From Pseudonocardia nematodicida (GTDB lineage Bacteria > Actinomycetota > Actinomycetes > Mycobacteriales > Pseudonocardiaceae): a stretch of 64,000 bases of DNA. Below are positions 54,591 through 63,701 of the stretch, one piece after another. The number at the start of each line of letters is the position of its first letter. Position 1 is the stretch's first letter. A program made the translations under genes and the position numbers. The DNA lies in contig NZ_JBEDNQ010000008.1 of NCBI RefSeq assembly GCF_040105385.1, positions 1-64,000 of the forward strand. The letters run 5' to 3'. Under the pieces are notes generated by a model, which was not told the origin of the DNA, did no database searches, and worked only from the letters and a program-made list of their open reading frames with translations.

Positions 54591-56024
54591 TACTGCAACG
54601 GCAGTTGATCAGTCCGGTGGTCGTTCGCCGCGGCGGCGGTAGTGGCAGGTGCGGGCCTGGTGCTGGCGTTCGCGGCGCCATCTCGACCAGTGCATGACGT
54701 GGTCGATGCAGGTCAGTGGGGTGAAGGCGAGGCGGGCGAGCACTCTGCGGATCTCGTTGGCGGAGAGCCGGATCAGTGGACGGCGACCGGCTGGGGATCC
54801 CCCTTTTCGGCCTCCCGGGCGCGGGTCGCGGCGAGGTAGGCGGCGGCGAGCATGGCCAGGGTGATGTGGGCGTGCCAGGCCCGAAACGAGCGGACCTGGT
54901 AGTGGTCGAGCCCGGCTTCGTTCTTCGCGGTCTGGAAGCATTCCTCGATCGCCCATCGGGCCCCGGCGACTCGGACCAGCTCTCGCAGCGGCGTCGCTGC
55001 GGGTGCGGCGCAGCGATAGAACGCCAGTTCACGCACCTGCTTGCCCTCGGCGGGCTCGGTCTGGCGGCGGACCAGCAGCCAGTGCCCCCACCCGGCGGGC
55101 ATCCCGGTGGTGTCGAGGGCGACCGCGGTCCAGTCATAGACGCGTTCCCCGTGTGCGCCGGCGCCGACCGAACGGCGTTCCCATCCGGCCTGGCCGGTGT
55201 CGGGGTCACGGGCGCCGGCGATCGTGGCCAGGACCTTGGCTTGGCGACTTTTCCCGTCGGGGCTGGTCAGCATGTCGTCGTTGCGGGTCGCGAGCACGAA
55301 CGGGATTCCTCGCTCGGCCAGCCAGGTGCGGAAGGTCGGGTTCTGGCCGTAGGCCTCGTCCGCGCTCACCCAGGACCGGCTACTCAGCAGTCCGGCGTCG
55401 CGGGCTCGGGCGAGCATGGCCAGGCCCAGCTGTGGTTTCGTCGCGAACCCGACCTCGCCCGGGACGCCGGCCGCGGCGCAGCGATCGCGGTCCTCGGTCC
55501 ACGAGGTCGGCAGGTAGAGCTCCCGGTCGATCAACGCCCGCCCCCTGTTTGAGGCGTAGGCCAAGAACACCCCGAGCTGACAGTTGTCGATCTTCCCGGT
55601 GGTGCCGGTGTACTGGCGCTGCACCCCGGCCGAGCGCACACCCTTCTTGATGAACCCGGTTTCATCGACCACGAACACACCGCTGGCCTCGTCGCCGAGC
55701 TCGTCGATCACATAGCCGCGCAGGTCATCACGGACACCGTCGACGTCCCACTCCGCGGTCCGCAGCAGCCGCTGCATCCCATCCGGCGACACCGCCCCGG
55801 CGTGCTCGGCCAGCGTCCAACCGTTCTTACGCTCCAGACCCGCCAGCAGCCCACGAAGATAGGTCCCGACCCGCCGACGCGGCTCGGACCTGCCGAAACG
55901 GCCCGCGATCAGCTCCACCATCGAGTCCAACGAGGCCACCCACCCGGCAAGATCCACCACGCGGTGATCATCACCGCCCGACCGGCCTCAGCCTCTCACG
56001 ACACGCCCAAGTGCCGTTGCAGTA
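54591..56024 (-). mobile_element. Complete IS701-family insertion sequence
   Basis: Terminal inverted repeats TACTGCAACGGCA (54591-54603) and TGCCGTTGCAGTA (56012-56024) are perfect. Both are flanked by CTAG (54587-54590 and 56025-56028), the 4-bp target type known for IS701 elements. One transposase gene fills it. A second copy's end occupies bases 1-124 of the window. Confidence 0.92.
54773..55960 (-). CDS. IS701-family transposase
   Basis: 395 residues with DDE domain: VFVVDETGFIKKGVRSAGVQ (first Asp region), WVSADEAYGQNPTFRTWLAE (second) and RWAIEECFQTAKNEAGLDHY (last Glu). GTTGKIDNCQLGVFLAY is typical of the family. Start at 55960 reads MVDLAGWVASLD. No disruption seen. Confidence 0.93.
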   Translation of the reverse strand: MVDLAGWVASLDSMVELIAGRFGRSEPRRRVGTYLRGLLAGLERKNGWTLAEHAGAVSPDGMQRLLRTAEWDVDGVRDDLRGYVIDELGDEASGVFVVDETGFIKKGVRSAGVQRQYTGTTGKIDNCQLGVFLAYASNRGRALIDRELYLPTSWTEDRDRCAAAGVPGEVGFATKPQLGLAMLARARDAGLLSSRSWVSADEAYGQNPTFRTWLAERGIPFVLATRNDDMLTSPDGKSRQAKVLATIAGARDPDTGQAGWERRSVGAGAHGERVYDWTAVALDTTGMPAGWGHWLLVRRQTEPAEGKQVRELAFYRCAAPAATPLRELVRVAGARWAIEECFQTAKNEAGLDHYQVRSFRAWHAHITLAMLAAAYLAATRAREAEKGDPQPVAVH

Positions 56025-56159
56025 CTAGCTGTACTGACCAGAGACGTTGGTCGAGGTCGTGTGACAACACGATCTAGCTGATCTTGAAAAGGTGAGGACC
56101 TCCTGCGGAGGGTGTGGAGCTGTCGAAGGCGCCCACACCCCGCACCACAGGAGGTCCTC

Positions 56160-57151
56160 GTGGTTCACGCTAACGCCCCGCTGACCGAGAAGCACCGGCT
56201 ACGCCTGGCCCGGTTGATCGTCGAGGCCGGTATGCCGGTCGCGCAGGCTGCCGAGCGGTTCCAGGTGGCCTGGCCGACCGCGAAACGCTGGGCCGAGCGC
56301 TACCGCGCCGAGGGCGAGACCGGGATGGGTGATCGCTGCAGCCGTCCGCATCGCAGCCCGACCCGCACCACCCCGGCCCGGGTCCGGGCGATCGTGCGGG
56401 ACCGGATGAGGTTGCGTCTGGGCCCGATCGAGATCGGTGCCCGTCAGAACATGCCGGCCTCCACGGTGCATCGGGTGCTGGTGCGCTGCGGGCTACACCG
56501 CCTGACCCACGTCGACCGGGTCACCGGTGAGCCCGTGCGCCGCTACGAACACCCCGCCCCCGGCGACCTTCTGCACGTGGATGTGAAGAAGCTGGGCAAC
56601 ATCCCCGACGGCGGCGGGTGGCGCTATGTCGGGCGCGCGACCGGTAACCGGCACCGGGCCGCGACCCCGGGCAAGCCGCGCAGCGTCCACGGCGACAAGA
56701 AGATGGGCACCGCCTATGTCCACACCGTGCTCGACGACCACTCCCGGGTCGCCTACGCCGAGATCCACGACGACGAGAAAGCCGCCACCGCCATCGCCGT
56801 GCTGACCCGGGCCACGGCCTGGTTCGCCGAACGCGGGGTCACCGTGTCCCGGGTGCTGTCGGACAACGGCTCGGCCTACCGCTCCCATGTCTGGCGCGAC
56901 ACCTGCCGCGACCTCGACATCACCCCGAAACGGACCCGGCCCTACCGCCCCCAGACCAACGGCAAGATCGAACGGTTCCACCGCACCCTGGCTGAGCGGT
57001 GGCCTTAGCCCGCCACTACACCGGCGAGTCGCAGCGCCGAGAAGCTCTACCGGGCTGGCTGCACGAGTACAACCATCACAGGCCCCACACCGCCATCGGA
57101 CGTCGGGCACCGATCAGCCGGTTAACCAACGTCCCTGGGCAGTACAACTAG
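56160..57151 (+). pseudogene. IS481-family transposase with C-terminal frame change
   Basis: GTG at 56160 opens a 282-residue frame. The N-terminal helix-turn-helix reads RLIVEAGMPVAQAAERFQVA and the DDE core includes VLDDHSRVAYAEIHDDEKAA and SDNGSAYRSHVWRDTC. RPYRPQTNGKIERFHRTLAE stops at 57008. The expected continuation (YTGESQRREALPGWLHEYNH to VPGQYN) lies in the next frame and stops at 57151. A TGTGACAACACGATC-like end upstream near 56060 may be its terminal repeat. Single-base indel or assembly error. Confidence 0.85.
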
Positions 57152-57395
57152 CGGCGACCCAGCCGAAGGGGTGGCGGAGTCCGGGCCGAGCACCCGACCC
57201 GGCTCTCCGTCGGAGTCCCGCTCGTGACACGGGTCCCGTACAGCACATAGATCTCGGCTCACGCGGGTCTCGTCCGGTGGCTCCCTGGCTGGGCGAGACC
57301 CGCGTGGGTCCGTTCAGGGTGGCATTCGGGAGGCCGGAGTTCGGTCGGGACGGTCGCTCCGGACCGTCGTGCGAAGCGCGGAGTACTCTGGGTTG

Positions 57396-58118
57396 GTGAG
57401 CTGGGATCGTCCCGTCGTCGAGAGCGGGGCTCGACGCGTCAGCCGCCCCGCACACATCGCCGACCATCTCTACGAGCAGATTATGAGTGGCGGTTTCCGG
57501 CCTGGCGCACTGTTGCCCGGCCAGCGGGAGCTGGCGTCGCAGTTCGACGTGTCGATGGCCACCGTCCGCTCGGCAATCGGCTCGCTCGCGGCGGCTGGGT
57601 TGATTGAGGTGCTTCCCGGGAAGGGATCCATCGTCCGCAGCGTGGGAACCGGCACCCCACAGTTCGAGGCGTGGCTCGGCACGGCCGACTCCGCGCAGGA
57701 GATGCTCGACCTGCTGGAGGCACGACTGGTCATCGAACGCCATCACATCGAGAAGGCGACGGCGACAGCCGGCCCTGCGGATCTGGACCGGCTCCGGCGA
57801 GCCTGTGACGATCTCGCCGCCGCAGCCGACGACCCGGTCGCGTTCGAGGTGGCCGACTATGCGTTCCACCTGATGCTCGCCGAGGTCGCCGACAACAGCG
57901 TGACGGTGCGCGTGTTGCGGGCCATCAGTGAGCCGATGCGACGGACGTTGCGACTGACGAACCACGGTTACATCGCGCAGAACGGCGACCTGGCGAGCAG
58001 CGTCGCGCCGCATCGCGAGATGGTCGAGTTCATCGCGACCGGCGACGTGCAGGCGGCCGTCGGCAAGCTCGAGGGCATGATCGAGCGGTCCCAGGCGACG
58101 GTGCGCCTGACGTTGTGA
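57396..58118 (+). CDS. GntR/FadR-family transcriptional regulator
   Basis: 240 residues. The winged helix reads IADHLYEQIMSGGFRPGALL then ELASQFDVSMATVRSAIGSL and GLIEVLPGKGSIV (residues 17-75). The all-helical FadR ligand domain follows (EMLDLLEARLVIERHHIEKA; HREMVEFIATGDVQAAV). GTG at 57396 is chosen; an earlier GTG exists at 57369. It converges on the catabolic operon and probably controls it, perhaps at the ACTGTTC palindromes near 61219. Ligand probably a sugar acid. Confidence 0.88.
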   Translation: MSWDRPVVESGARRVSRPAHIADHLYEQIMSGGFRPGALLPGQRELASQFDVSMATVRSAIGSLAAAGLIEVLPGKGSIVRSVGTGTPQFEAWLGTADSAQEMLDLLEARLVIERHHIEKATATAGPADLDRLRRACDDLAAAADDPVAFEVADYAFHLMLAEVADNSVTVRVLRAISEPMRRTLRLTNHGYIAQNGDLASSVAPHREMVEFIATGDVQAAVGKLEGMIERSQATVRLTL

Positions 58119-58158
58119 AGCTGTGCGGGCTCCGCAGGTGCGTGGAGCCCGCACAGCT
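58119..58158. terminator. Bidirectional 15-bp hairpin terminator
   Basis: AGCTGTGCGGGCTCC (58119-58133) and GGAGCCCGCACAGCT (58144-58158) pair perfectly around a 10-base loop. It sits between the convergent GntR and DapA-family genes and would stop transcripts from both. Confidence 0.8.
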
Positions 58159-58191
58159 CATCGTCTCGGTTCGTCGAGCGTCGGCCCGCTG

Positions 58192-59106
58192 CTACGCGGA
58201 GGGCATCAGTCGCGCGATGAGGTGGTCCACCTCCGCGCGGCTCTGCTCGCTCAGGGCGACGGTCGGGACGCGCTGGGCCGCCGATGCGATCGCGCCGCGC
58301 CGGTGGAGCACATACTTGCGTGCGGCCAGCCCGATGCCGGGTTGCTGCTCGTAGCGCAGATAGGGGAGATGCGCGTCGAAGGCCTCCTGCATCGCGTCGA
58401 ACTCTCCCGCGAGACCACGGCCGACGACCTCGACCAGCAGTTCGGGGAAGGCGTACCCCGTCATCGCTCCCGATGCCCCGCGCCGCATCTCGCAGTCGAG
58501 GAACGCACCTCCGAAGCCGGTGAGGATCGACACCTGCGGCATCCCTCCCGAGTCGATCAGATTCCGCAACGCCGTGATCTTGTCGAGGCCGGGCCAGTCC
58601 TCGTGCTTGAGCACCACCGCGTTGTCGTTGTCGGAGAAGATCCGTGCGAGCACGGTCGTGCTGATACGGACGCCCGAGTTGAGCGGGAAGTCCTGCACGA
58701 CGACCGGGGTCGACGCGCCCACGGCCGAACAGGCGTTGGCGAAGTACTGCGTGATCTGCTCGTCGGTACTCAACGTCGCCGCGGGAGCAATCATCGCTCC
58801 CGCGGCTCCCGCAGCCATGGCGTCGTCGCTGAGACCGGCCATCTGCCGGAAGCCCGGTGCGGAGACACCGACGACGACGGGCAGGTCACCCGCTGTCGAG
58901 ACGAAGCGGCGCACCACCTCACGGCTCTCCTGATCGGTCAGCTTGGCGACCTCGCCGAGCAATCCGAGCACGGTGATCCCGTCGACCCCGGACCTGCGGT
59001 AGAACTCGACCAGAGTCTCGATGCTGGCGTGGTCGACCTCACCGGACTCGTCGAACGGGGTGGGCGCGATGGCGTACACACCCCTGGTCGTAGGTGTCAG
59101 ACCCAC
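58192..59106 (-). CDS. DapA-family aldolase/dehydratase
   Basis: 304 residues of TIM-barrel DHDPS/NAL superfamily. IAPTPFDESGEVDHASIETL opens the barrel, GVDGITVLGLLGEVAKLTDQ follows, and the Schiff-base lysine lies in AVVLKHEDWPG near residue 165. The usual Tyr-containing motif is replaced around QDFPLNSG. With an enolase-superfamily dehydratase and SDR upstream it probably cleaves or dehydrates a 2-keto-3-deoxy sugar acid. Start GTG at 59106 has GAGGAGG upstream. Lysine biosynthesis is unlikely from context. Confidence 0.85.
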   Translation of the reverse strand: MGLTPTTRGVYAIAPTPFDESGEVDHASIETLVEFYRRSGVDGITVLGLLGEVAKLTDQESREVVRRFVSTAGDLPVVVGVSAPGFRQMAGLSDDAMAAGAAGAMIAPAATLSTDEQITQYFANACSAVGASTPVVVQDFPLNSGVRISTTVLARIFSDNDNAVVLKHEDWPGLDKITALRNLIDSGGMPQVSILTGFGGAFLDCEMRRGASGAMTGYAFPELLVEVVGRGLAGEFDAMQEAFDAHLPYLRYEQQPGIGLAARKYVLHRRGAIASAAQRVPTVALSEQSRAEVDHLIARLMPSA

Positions 59107-59116
59107 GAGATCCTCC

Positions 59117-59902
59117 TCAGATGCTGGGGACGTAGCCGCCATCGACCCGCACGACTGAGCCGGTGATGTAGGAGGCCTGCTCGCCAGCCAGGAAGGCGAC
59201 GGTCGCGCCGTATTCCTCGGGACGTCCGTACCGGCCGGCGGGAATCGCCCGCAGGCTCTCGGCGACGACGTCGTCAACCGGCACGCCGAGCCGCTCGGCC
59301 TTCTTTTGGTCGAGGAAGCCGATCCGATCGGTGGCGATGCGGCCGGGCAGAACGACGTTGCTGGTGACCCCGTCGCGCGCGACCTCGGCCGCCAGCGTCT
59401 TGGACCAGCCCAGGAGCGAGGTGCGCAGCGCGTTGGAGAGCCCGAGATCGGGAATCGGGGCGATGACGCCCGACGTGGTGCTGGTGATGATCCGCCCCCA
59501 ACCCCGCTGGCGCATGCCGGGCAGGACCCGGTCGGTGAGGGTGACGATCGAGAGGATCATCATCTCGAAGTTCTGCCGCCACGTCGCCGGGTCCTGTCCC
59601 GCCACGGGCGACGGGGGCGGGCCACCGGTCATGTTGACGAGGATGTCGACCGGACCGACCTCCGCGATGATCCGGTCGACGGTCTCGATGCCCGCCTCGA
59701 TGTCGGCGAGGTCCCAGGTGTAGAGGTGGGTGGTTCCGCCGGTCGCGTCGATGTGGTCGCAGGTCGCCTGCGCCTGTTCCCGGCTGCGGTCGGCCACCAC
59801 GACGGTGGCCCCTTCCGCCGCGAGTGCCGTGGCGATCGCGCCGCCGAGGCCGCCTCCGGCGCCGAGTACGAGCGCGACCCGGCCCGTGATTCCCAGATCC
59901 AT
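59117..59902 (-). CDS. SDR-fold protein lacking the usual catalytic Tyr/Lys
   Basis: 261 residues of short-chain dehydrogenase fold: nucleotide loop LGAGGGLGGAIATALAAEGA near residue 12, NMTGG in place of NNAG, and C-terminal YITGSVVRVDGGY. The active-site YxxxK segment reads LSNALRTSLLGWSK, so Tyr is Leu and the Lys is displaced. It may use another mechanism or be a binding protein. Start ATG at 59902. It lies 69 bp after the dehydratase gene and 10 bp before the DapA-family gene. Confidence 0.85.
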   Translation of the reverse strand: MDLGITGRVALVLGAGGGLGGAIATALAAEGATVVVADRSREQAQATCDHIDATGGTTHLYTWDLADIEAGIETVDRIIAEVGPVDILVNMTGGPPPSPVAGQDPATWRQNFEMMILSIVTLTDRVLPGMRQRGWGRIITSTTSGVIAPIPDLGLSNALRTSLLGWSKTLAAEVARDGVTSNVVLPGRIATDRIGFLDQKKAERLGVPVDDVVAESLRAIPAGRYGRPEEYGATVAFLAGEQASYITGSVVRVDGGYVPSI

Positions 59903-59971
59903 GATGTGTTCGTCCTTCGTCTCGCGGTGTGACGCGGTGTCCACCGGACCAGCTGCCGCGTCAGGGGGTCG

Positions 59972-61099
59972 TCAGGCTGTGTGGACGTTCTGCTCGATCG
60001 TGTAGCGATCGAGCTGCGCGGGGTTCCACTCGATCCCGACGCCGGGAACGTCCGACGGGCGCAGGCACCCGTCGTCGGTGACCTCGCGCGGGTTGTCCAT
60101 GAGGAGGTCGAGGACCTTGACGCCGGTTCCCTCGAACTTCTCGAGGATGCTCACCTCGGGCGTGGCCGCGGCCAGCTGGGTGTGGACGTCCCAGTGGTAG
60201 TGCGGCGCCACGGAGACGCCGTTCGCGCCGGCGATCGTCGCGATCTTGCGCCATTCGCTGATCCCGCCGCAGGACGTGGCGTCCGGCTGGAGATACGACA
60301 GTGAGCCTTGCTTGACGAACTCGTTGAACTCCCACCGGGTGGCGCCGTTCTCACCGGTGGCGAGCGGGATCGAGGTCTTCTCGGCCAGACGTCGGTACGC
60401 CTCGACCATGTCGATGGGCAGCGGCTCCTCGAGGAAGTAGATGTCGAGATCCTCGACGAGGCGGCACAGTTCGAGGCAGGAGTTGACGTCGCGGTAGCCC
60501 TGCGTGGCGTCGAGCATCAGCTTGCGTCCGGGGCCGAGCACCTCGCGCGCGAGTTCCGCTCGCTTGGCGTCGGTGGCCGCGTCGAGGGCGCCGACTCTGA
60601 TCTTGACTCCGTTGTAGTTCTTGTCGACGTAGCTCTGCACCTCCCGGCGCAGCTGGGGGAAGAGCTCCTCGCCCGGGTAGTAGTAGCCGCCCGAGGCGTA
60701 GCAGGGGATCTCCGTCCGGTACCCGCCGAGGAGCTTGTGCAGGGGCATTCCCGCGAGCTTTCCGTGGTGGTCCCAGAGCGCGATGTCAATGGCCGAGATG
60801 GCGTGTGCCATGTTGCCCCTGCGCCCGGCCCGGACCGTGAGGTAGTACATGTCGCTCCAGAGCGCCTCGATGTCGCGCGGGTCGCGGCCCAGGAGCATCG
60901 GCACCAGCAGCTCGTCCATGGCGGCCTTCGCCATCTTGCCGCTGATGTCCTGCAGGCAGCAGCCGACGCCGACATGGCCCTCGTCCGACTCGATCTCGAC
61001 GAAGAGGTGCTCGCGCCAGTTGATCGTCTTGATCGACCAGCCGACCGGCTTCTCCAGCGGGACGCGGACCCAGCGGGTCGTGACCTTCTCGATCTTCAT
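59972..61099 (-). CDS. Enolase-superfamily sugar-acid dehydratase (mandelate racemase-like)
   Basis: 375 residues. The N-terminal capping domain includes PVGWSIKTINWREHLFVEIE. Barrel residues are GVKIRVG (first Lys; second position Arg), LMLDATQGY, FLEEPLPID and ATGEN for the metal. DATSCGG and APHYHWDVHTQL near the end hold the acid-base His. Sugar-acid dehydratases of this group form 2-keto-3-deoxy acids. Start ATG at 61099 follows GGAGGTCTC. First gene of the minus-strand operon, divergent from a permease. Confidence 0.85.
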   Translation of the reverse strand: MKIEKVTTRWVRVPLEKPVGWSIKTINWREHLFVEIESDEGHVGVGCCLQDISGKMAKAAMDELLVPMLLGRDPRDIEALWSDMYYLTVRAGRRGNMAHAISAIDIALWDHHGKLAGMPLHKLLGGYRTEIPCYASGGYYYPGEELFPQLRREVQSYVDKNYNGVKIRVGALDAATDAKRAELAREVLGPGRKLMLDATQGYRDVNSCLELCRLVEDLDIYFLEEPLPIDMVEAYRRLAEKTSIPLATGENGATRWEFNEFVKQGSLSYLQPDATSCGGISEWRKIATIAGANGVSVAPHYHWDVHTQLAAATPEVSILEKFEGTGVKVLDLLMDNPREVTDDGCLRPSDVPGVGIEWNPAQLDRYTIEQNVHTA

Positions 61100-61218
61100 G
61101 AGACCTCCGTGGCTCTCGTGGCGGTCGACGGGGTTGTCCGTCACCCGCCGTGGGATGTCGGCGCAGGTCGATCCGGGAAGCCCTTGACGTGCTCTGTGCC
61201 ACGGTCGTAACGTGCGCC

Positions 61219-61246
61219 ACTGTTCAGAACAGTTGTTCCGAACAGT
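61219..61246. promoter_or_regulatory. Overlapping ACTGTTC/GAACAGT operator
   Basis: ACTGTTCAGAACAGT is a perfect 15-bp palindrome (61219-61233), immediately followed by TGTTCCGAACAGT with partial symmetry. It lies in the 240-bp divergent promoter region between the dehydratase operon and the permease gene. The nearby GntR/FadR protein is the likely binder. An AT-rich patch in this GC-rich surrounding fits promoter use. Confidence 0.65.
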
Positions 61247-61339
61247 AAGCACGTCGATGTGCGGGTGTCAATCGGCCGGCGTGCTGCCGTCATCGGTTGT
61301 CGCCGGGGCTTCGAACCGGCCCACAGCAGGGAGGTATCT

Positions 61340-62716
61340 GTGCTGGCACTAGCCGGATTCGTGGCTTTGATGATCTTCGTCGCCCTCGTCGCCTCGGGGC
61401 GGGTCCACGTACTCGTCGCGCTCGTCCTGGTCCCGGTCGCGGCCGCGCTCGTCGTCGGCGACGGATCGTCCCTCGGCGAGATGGTGAAGGACGGCGTGCT
61501 CACGGTCGCGCCGACCGGGATGCTGATTCTTTTCTCGGTGCTGTTCTTCAGCACGATGATCGACACCGGGTTGTTCACGCCGCTCGTCGACGCCATCCTG
61601 CGGCGCCTCGGCGAGGACCCCCTGAAGATCACCCTTGGGACGGCGTTGCTCACGCTCGTGGTGTCCCTCGACGGCGACGGCACGACGACGTTCATCATCG
61701 TGACGCTGTCGCTGTATCCGCTCTACCGGCGCTGCGGAATGAGCCCGCTGGTGCTCATGGCGCTGACGACGATCGGTTTCTACATCATGAACAGCTCGCC
61801 CTGGGGTGGGCCGACCACACGCACCATGGCGGTTCTCGATCTCTCCGTCAGCGAGGCGTTCGTGCCGTTGCTGCCGGGTCTCATGGGCGGCATCGTCTTC
61901 CTCTTCGTCATGGCTGTGATCCTGGGACGTCGTGAGCGGGCTCGCCTCGGATGGTCCGCCGGTGTACTGACGCGGGTGGAGGAGGGAAGGGAGGAGGCTC
62001 TCGTCGCCGCGGGGCGGGTCGCCCCGGGTGCCGGGCCGGTCGCCGCACAGGACCAGGTCGACGAGTTCGTCGCCGGGTCGGGGGATGACGAGGATCTGCT
62101 GCGGCCCCGGTTGCGGCTCCTCAACCTGGCACTGACCGTGGTCGTGATGATCTCGGTGATCTTCGAGATCCTCCCGCCCTACGTCACGTTCCTGATCGGA
62201 TTCGTCGTGGCGCTCCTGGTGAACTTCCGTGCGACTCAAGTCGAGCGCATCATCCGCAAACACGCCGGCAACGCCCTGTGGGCCACGGTCATCATCTTCG
62301 CCGCCGGGGCGTTCACCGGGATCCTGACGGGGACGGGCATGATCGGCGCCATGGCGACGTCCATCGTGGACGTCGTACCGGACGCCCTCGGTAATCAGCT
62401 CGCGCTGATGACCACGTTCCTGAGCTTCGCCAGCACGCTCGTGATGAGCCCCGACGCGTTCTACTTTGGCATGCTGCCGGTGCTGGCCGAGACCGGTGTG
62501 GCCTACGGGCTCGAGCCCGCCGAGGTGGGACGGGCGGCGTTGCTCGGTCAGGTCGGCTACGGCCTGAGCCCGCTGGTCGCCGCGCCGCTGCTGTTCGCCT
62601 CGCTGCTGAAGGTCAGCTACATCAACCACCAGAAGTTCACCATCGGCTGGGCGTTCGGCTGCACCCTGGCGATGCTCCTGGTGTCGGTCCTCGTCGGGGC
62701 GGTGCCGGTGATATGA
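61340..62716 (+). CDS. CitMHS/GntP-like organic-acid permease
   Basis: 458 residues with about 11-12 transmembrane helices. VSLDGDGTTTFIIVTLSLYP near residue 110 and IMNSSPWGGPTTRTMAVLDL near 155 are conserved substrate-loop features of CitMHS-type transporters, and similar re-entrant sequence appears at TLVMSPDAFYFGMLPVL. A soluble loop of about 65 residues (RRERARLG to EDLLRPR) joins the halves. GTG at 61340 follows GGGAGG. Probably imports the acid degraded by the divergent operon. Confidence 0.85.
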   Translation: MLALAGFVALMIFVALVASGRVHVLVALVLVPVAAALVVGDGSSLGEMVKDGVLTVAPTGMLILFSVLFFSTMIDTGLFTPLVDAILRRLGEDPLKITLGTALLTLVVSLDGDGTTTFIIVTLSLYPLYRRCGMSPLVLMALTTIGFYIMNSSPWGGPTTRTMAVLDLSVSEAFVPLLPGLMGGIVFLFVMAVILGRRERARLGWSAGVLTRVEEGREEALVAAGRVAPGAGPVAAQDQVDEFVAGSGDDEDLLRPRLRLLNLALTVVVMISVIFEILPPYVTFLIGFVVALLVNFRATQVERIIRKHAGNALWATVIIFAAGAFTGILTGTGMIGAMATSIVDVVPDALGNQLALMTTFLSFASTLVMSPDAFYFGMLPVLAETGVAYGLEPAEVGRAALLGQVGYGLSPLVAAPLLFASLLKVSYINHQKFTIGWAFGCTLAMLLVSVLVGAVPVI

Positions 62717-63117
62717 GCGTTCATGGTCATGACGACGTGTCCCGACGAGCGACCGTCGAACGTCTCGAATGCGTCCGCTTCGATGCGGTCGTCGACGGGG
62801 ACTGGGACCGCTTCGAGGAACTGTGCCATCCGGACCTCGTCTACGTACACAACACCGGGGTGGTCGACACGCGAGCCACCTACCTCGCCAAACTCCGCTC
62901 CGGGCACTACGACTACGAGGTCATCGAGCATCCCGTCACCACCATCGTCCTCACAGCGGATGCGGCGCTGGTCTGGGGTCGGATGCGGGCGGAGCTGCGG
63001 GCGGGCACGGTCCACAAGTCGATCGACAACCTGACCCTGTCCGTCTGGGTGCACGATCACGATCGCGGCTGGTTGCTCATCGCCCAGCAGCCCACCCCGG
63101 GTACCGGTCCGCTTTGA
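62713..63117 (+). CDS. SnoaL/NTF2-like small protein
   Basis: 134 residues with an alpha-beta cone fold pattern: VVDGDWDRFEELCHPDLVYV, NTGVVDTRATYLAKLRSGHY, and terminal strand HDRGWLLIAQQPTPGTGPL, matching DUF4440/SnoaL-like domains. Start overlaps the permease stop (ATGA), so it is coupled to it. It may isomerise or dehydrate a pathway intermediate; function uncertain. Confidence 0.8.
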   Translation: MSVHGHDDVSRRATVERLECVRFDAVVDGDWDRFEELCHPDLVYVHNTGVVDTRATYLAKLRSGHYDYEVIEHPVTTIVLTADAALVWGRMRAELRAGTVHKSIDNLTLSVWVHDHDRGWLLIAQQPTPGTGPL

Positions 63118-63701
63118 CGGCGGCACCTGAGGATCCCCGTAGCCCCCGTGTCGTCTCGAAGCTCCGTCTGCTCCGTGCGGAGCCGTGCCGGCGCGGCACG
63201 TGGTGCCCGCGAGGCGGGACATCCGTGTCCTGCTCGACGTCGATGTACCAACCGTGCGCCGCACCGAGCCGCGGTGGGGCATGCTCGCCGGCCGCGCGAG
63301 AGCTGATCGACGCCGTGACCACAGTGTATGTCCGGCCCGGCGAGACGATCCGGGTGTCCGGTGACCTCCACCTCGACCGCAAGGGTGAACGTTACCGTCT
63401 GGGAGACGATCACCGCAGTGACACCGAACTGTCGAACGGGCACGCCGCAGTGACCGGCCGGACGCCTGTCCGTTGGAACGGCGAGCGAGGCGCTGCAGGC
63501 CGCCTGTCCTTCCTGGGGCTGGCTAGGGCAGAAGTGCTTACCGACATTCTCCGTCTCGGCATATGCGTGGTCGCATGATTGCGGGGCCCGCGGAGTCGCA
63601 GGCGGTCCAGCCGATCCGTGATGGCCGGTCCGGTGCCGCCGGCGAGTGGACACGGTGCCGTCCATCGCACCCCGATATCCCGCGACCGGCATCGGGGTGC
63701 A
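63118..63701. other. Region without a recognisable gene
   Basis: A plus-strand frame with TVYVRPGETIRVSGDLHLDR around 63320-63400 looks faintly coding but has no start, ribosome site or domain. Nothing else stands out. Confidence 0.4.
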
